Positions 59,558 to 64,000 of a stretch of DNA of 64,000 nucleotides are shown piece after piece (position 1 is the stretch's first letter; every line of letters starts with the position of its first letter). The stretch covers positions 828,201 through 892,200 of the forward strand of contig OZ034975.1 of NCBI GenBank assembly GCA_964030785.1, read 5' to 3'. The notes beneath the pieces are model-generated. The model was not told the DNA's origin and did not search any database. It saw nothing but the letters and a program-made list of their open reading frames with translations. The translations under genes and the position numbers were made by a program. The stretch is from Siderastrea siderea (taxonomy: Eukaryota > Cnidaria > Anthozoa > Scleractinia > Rhizangiidae).

Positions 59558-59936
59558 TTTGTACACTTGCCAAGCTAGTAGCTGTCGTTGCCTTCGTTGG
59601 TTGAAAAATTAAGCTCCATTTTGGCGGCCATTTTGGCTAGTTTTCAGAATACCGGGCCCAGGGCGGGACCGGGCCACTGCAGGAGTCCCGCGATCATTGA
59701 AATTTGCATAACAACTCTGATGTTCAGCAGACCGCGCCATTGTCACCAAGTGATATCATACCATATGTCGATGCAAAAAGAGAGGCATGTGTTTCTCTGT
59801 CATACTTCAACCAAACCAAGCACTAGTTTCACTAACGTTTTGTTCAATATTCTTCGACTAGGTCGACTACAGCTGGACCGCAGACCAACAAACTTTCACT
59901 TCTTTCGCACATGCAGCGACACCCTTGACCTCGTGG

Positions 59937-60080
59937 GGGTTTACCTCGGTGTAAGAACCTGACAAGATTTTCTTTGTTTGTTAGCTTTTGTTTTGCTGTA
60001 CGGTATTGTTTAAAATGTTTTTGTTTCCTTTGTTTTACGTCATCCGTGAGTTTCACAGGTTCTTACACCGATGTAAAGCC
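59937..60080. mobile_element. GGGTTTACC MITE upstream of sulfatase C
   Basis: 144 bp with ends GGGTTTACCTCGGTGTAAGA mirrored by TCTTACACCGATGTAAAGCC and a perfect 8-bp duplication CCTCGTGG (59929-59936, 60081-60088). It lies about 380 bp upstream of the gene C start. The matching flank of gene B (about 49700) is empty. Confidence 0.9.
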
Positions 60081-60514
60081 CCTCGTGGAGTTGAATATCT
60101 CTTTTTGCGCACTTTGTCAAGTACACCAATCCCGGGACCAAAATAGGAACACAATAAACAGATTTTAAAAGTCAAATGAACATACTAGTACTCCATCCCG
60201 CAGCCCCATTCATGGGTTTTCAACACGGGGATACCCAAATCACTGTGACAGCGCCGGCACTTTGCCGTGTCTTTGCCGTGTGGGACCCCGGGAACGAGGT
60301 TGGACTGGGGTGCTCAAGGGCACAGGAAACCCACACAAGCTGTGTGACCGTTTATGGTTTCAAAATCACTCCAGGCTGGGGGGACTTCTTATAGTGGGCT
60401 TTACGGGAAGGAAAAATATACGGTAAGGCTAATAATTACGGCAGTAACAGAAAGTTGCAGAAGACGAAAACACAAAATTTGGATGTATAAGGTAAAAATA
60501 TCTGCCCAATATTT

Positions 60515-60906
60515 GTACGGGGCGGCTATACGGGGAGGCTCCGCCCGAAAGCCTAAGGGGTGCCTTTTTGCGCTTGCAGTATACTAAACGGTAGGGAAAT
60601 TTACTGTTTTAGCATGACACTGTAAAGGGTCACCGAAATACCCTTAAACTGAAAGAGATAGCAGCTAAGTCTAATTCCTGAAAATGTTTCCAAAATTTTG
60701 GTAGAAACCTCAACGAAAAAAATATACGAAAGTTTTAGAGCCTTCGTGCAACTAAAATTCAGCGATGATCTATTGCTTTGTCTTATTTTAGAGGTATAAG
60801 AGAGGTAAAATTTTTGTTGTAGGTATATAAAAGGGGTACCATTTTGATAAAGATTGGTATCTTTAAAAGGGTTTGAATCTTCCCAGGGCAGAGCCTCCCC
60901 CCGTAC
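60515..60906. mobile_element. Possible inverted-repeat element
   Basis: GTACGGGGCGGCTATACGGG with GAGGCTCCGCCC at the left is mirrored by GGGCAGAGCCTCCCCCCGTA at the right. The interior has no gene. No target duplication was found, and the boundaries are approximate. Confidence 0.4.
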
Positions 60907-61440
60907 GAAACTTCCCCTGAAATCACTTGTTTCCCAATCACGTGACTGCCAAATCAGACTTTCATTCTGATTGAAAAAAATCAAAAAAGCTGAAAATTGC
61001 TGGCTGGCCATGATGAAAACCATGCGGTTTAGATATTACATGGACTCTAGATATTATGTGGAAGACACAATTATTTTAATGGTGAATCTGTCTCCCTCTG
61101 TGACTAAATGATGATGATGATGATGAAGGTAGTGATACTGGCAGCAGTTATCAGGAGCCCAGCTCCTGCAGTGCTATAATAACTGGGATGCTGATTTTCG
61201 GGGGTAGAGTATAGGGAGGGGGAAGCGTGGTAATTTTTGTGGTGGAGCTTAGTGTCCTTTTTTTCACCAGACCCTGTTGGTTTTGTTTGCCGAGCACTGC
61301 TAAATAAAAGAGGACTCTTGAGAAGAGGTGACATTTATGGAAAAGGATCACATTTTTTCGTGCTTTTATTGACACACATCTTTTCTGTACTCTGCCATTA
61401 AATGATCCACAAAATATTGTCCTCTACTGCTGAAAGACTT

Positions 61441-62997
61441 TTAGCTCCTCCATGGTGCCCAGCACCCTTTCTCACGTGCCATTTCCATTGCCTTTGGATC
61501 AGCGGGTTTCTTTCCGGGAGGAACTAACCCCTTCATGTAATACTGCACTCTGTCCTGCAACTTCTTCACCACATCCGGGAGCTTCATGCTGAGGTCTACG
61601 TGCTCAGTTGGATCAGCGGTAATGTTGTAAAGGGCAAGCTTTATATTGTCACCAAATGTCCACTGATGAAAATCAAACAACAATAAAAGCAATTGGAGAT
61701 CATGCTACATGCCAAAAACTTCATGAATCTGTAAAGGACAGTACATGGGGAAGATTTTAGGGATTCAAGTTACTAGAATTTCGGATGGAAGTCTGTTCAA
61801 TACCAAACCAATGAGACCTGCCTTAGGTCTTGTCAAAGTGTGTAAAAATACAGACTCTCATTAAAAAAAATTCAAGAATTGTGAGAAATTAAAACATGTC
61901 TCACTCAACACCAAATGCAACATGGACATGGAACAATATAGCCCTGACCTTAACAGCGACACAAATCTAATACATGAGAGTGATAGTAGCCCCCTCCTTC
62001 CCGCCCATAAACCCTAACATGATGTTACAAGTTTCAGGAAAGATGATTCTCAATCTCAATCTCCTACATGGCATCCACTCTTGAATAAGCTGTCCCATAA
62101 GCATAGCCTGCCTTAACAAACGACACTACCATAAGCACCCACCTCTCATGTTTCTGAGGGTGGTCTGTTACAAGAGATTAATCTGCGATTGCTGTGATTC
62201 ATATCGACTTGTGATAAGGTAAACATTTCTCTTCATCTCTACACAAGATTCTTGCATACCAATATCCTGAGAATAATGTGACAAAATCAGGGTGAACAAA
62301 ATAAGTATTAGCCTTGAACTTTATAAGCATGAACACCACACACAACTACCTTATCTACCTGATCTGTAAATCCAGGAGATAATTCTGGTGGCTTGTACCA
62401 GGTTAGATTGGGTACACTCATCAACAGCTTCATGTCATCAACACGAATTGCAATCCCCTCATAACCTTCTGTCTTAGCATAGTCATTAGAGTCTGGTGAC
62501 ACATCAATGTTGTGTAGAATCTCTGTTCTGGGTGAAGCAGCACCTTCAGATATGCTGTGCCATATGTTGAAACCATCCAGTGGGGGAACAGAGGAATCTT
62601 CTTTAACACCTAGAAAGCAAACAACCAATTTTAAGTTCTTGTCTCCATTGTTTGATTGATGACGAGTTGAAAGTGTAAGAAAAGCACTTTGACAAAACCA
62701 CTTCTAGGATTATGAAAATCAATAGGACATGACCAAAATTATAAAGGAAAAAATGGAAGAAACAAAATAAATTTACCTGCTAGATAGAGGAGGGTTGGGT
62801 ACCAGTCTGTCACATGAAAGAGTTCTTTGCACTTGACCCCAGTCCTCTGCAGCATTTTGCCATGAACAAAGCCCACACCCCTGACCCCTCCCTCCCAGAG
62901 GCTGCCTTTGTGTCCACGGAGGGGCCAGTTATATCCACCAACAGAAGGAATGCCGCCATTATCAGTTGAGACAATCAACAGAGTGTCGTCCCAAAGA
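61441..62997 (-). CDS. Arylsulfatase B-like sulfatase, gene D (3' exons)
   Basis: Exons 62777-62997, 62350-62609 and 61441-61662 correspond to exons 5, 6 and 7 of A-C, in phase and without stops. STDNGG and the active-site lysine ([11 protein letters not shown]) are present. Exon 7 starts one codon earlier than in the other genes (WTFGDN in place of KFGDN) because of a shifted acceptor. RVDDMKLL replaces RVGDMKLL, and WAPWRS replaces WGPWRS at the C terminus. Exons 1-4 are not in the last kilobase, so the gene either continues beyond 64000 or is 5' truncated. AATAAA (minus) at 61365-61370 is a likely poly(A) signal. Confidence 0.85.
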
Positions 62998-64000
62998 CTA
63001 CAAGGAAAGCAATACAAAATAATTGCGTGACTATGTCAGTTACCATATGATAGTGAATTGCAACAATTAACAACTCACAGGGCAAAGAGCATTGTTAAAC
63101 CAAGGGATAGGAGGTCCCCAAAATGCAGCCTTAATTGGTAGTTCTCAAAGACCAACAGATCACTCCCAGTGTCATCCTATAGACTACAAAAGTGGGAAGC
63201 AATGCAACAAGGGATGAGTGCATCAGATTAAACGGTAACTTACAACTAAGGGAAGGTACGTTTTTTCTTGGCGGGGGAGGGCTGGGGCCTCAGAGGGGAG
63301 GGTCATCAGTGAAAGTGAGCACCAAAAGAGGAGGGCCATACCTCATGTGAGCTATTCAAGGGAGGGTCACACATCTTTTCCGGAATTTTTTAATGAGAAC
63401 TTTTGTGATGTTGCTTTCCATTTTTCTTACAGATTAAGTTTTTCTTTTCACCTACTTTGATTTAATTTGGTGTTTTATTATAGGTACTAGGTTGCATTTG
63501 TACATGTATATTATGCCATGGCACATAGTTTTTCTCGGAGGACTCGTGTCCTTTGGCATCCATATCGAGAAGTACTTGACTCAGGTATCATTTCTTCAGC
63601 TTCTTGCTGTTGGCTATCCGCTGCCTGATCTCCTGAGTCGTTTAGTTCTGAAGAGTTACTAGTAGATTCAACAATGCGCTCTACCCTGTCGGAAATGTAG
63701 GAAATATTTGTTTTTGAGAGGCAGATTTCACATGCTAAACAAATAAACCTTTGTGTTAAAATAACCAACAGCAATGCCGGCTAGTCGGAGAAAGAAGCGC
63801 GTGTATTTTCCCTTAGATATTTTATGTTCAAAACTTTTATAATACTCAAATACTTCCATATTCAAACTTCAGCTATAAAACGTAAATATCCCACACTGAT
63901 TGTTTGCATTTTCTTTGTGTCAGCGTGCACACATTCAATATCGGGATATATTCATATTCAAACACTTCGCGTTCACAAGTGAAACGTTCTGAGGTTTCTA
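62998..64000. other. Intron 4 of gene D or its 5' flank
   Basis: No exon 4 equivalent is seen. A minus-strand open frame at 63511-63774 (ending DSQQQEAEEMIPESSTSRYG and RTRVLREKLC) looks like a transposon polyprotein tail but is not assigned. The 63260-63370 part has repeated GGAGGGTCA boxes. Confidence 0.4.

Noticed and set aside
63511..63774. 87-codon minus-strand open frame near the right edge
   Set aside because: It resembles a transposon polyprotein tail only loosely; too little evidence to name it.

Overview
The window is nuclear DNA from an animal, most likely an anthozoan cnidarian such as a stony coral. Genes are split by GT-AG introns with consistent phases. Intergenic and intronic space is full of short inverted-repeat transposons, LINE and Penelope-like relics, tRNA-derived SINEs and minisatellites. 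Nothing looks bacterial. The organism call is inference from gene content and repeat style; the gene models come directly from splice signals and reading frames.

Left part (1-23.9 kb), plus strand: two TNF-superfamily ligand genes. The first (exons 238-3691, 5' end outside the window) joins a collagen Gly-X-Y stretch to a C-terminal TNF domain, as in ectodysplasin. The second (15752-21744) looks complete: a type II membrane anchor, a coiled-coil stalk, a furin-like RLRR site and a TNF domain, without visible collagen. Between them lie a 70-bp minisatellite (5.2-6.8 kb), a 2.5-kb terminal-inverted-repeat element carrying a decayed minisatellite and three tandem tRNA-like SINE units (9.7-12.3 kb), and smaller elements. 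A 105-bp tandem repeat (22.6-23.4 kb) and a SINE follow the second gene.

Right part (23.9-64 kb), minus strand: a head-to-tail array of arylsulfatase-B-like genes, A (23890-35493), B (39086-49560), C (53164-59557) and D (from 61441, 5' exons outside the window or lost). A, B and C each have seven coding exons with the same intron phases, a signal peptide, the CxPxR formylglycine motif and the expected metal and substrate residues. They predict proteins of about 494, 490 and 491 residues. A lone plus-strand sulfatase first exon with a one-base deletion (52355-52645) is a pseudogene.

The array records transposon history because the paralogs act as filled and empty sites for each other. Intron 1 of A holds a 5.5-kb LINE relic invaded by three short elements and by a Penelope-like element that makes an in-frame chimeric ORF. 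Intron 1 of B holds nested inverted-repeat elements whose core is a nearly perfect 2 x 542-bp hairpin with a 7-bp target duplication. A decayed hAT-like element sits between A and B, at a site empty between B and C. The TNF ligands probably signal at the cell surface and the sulfatases probably remove sulfate from glycosaminoglycans in lysosomes or outside the cell. Nothing in the sequence shows that the two groups work together.
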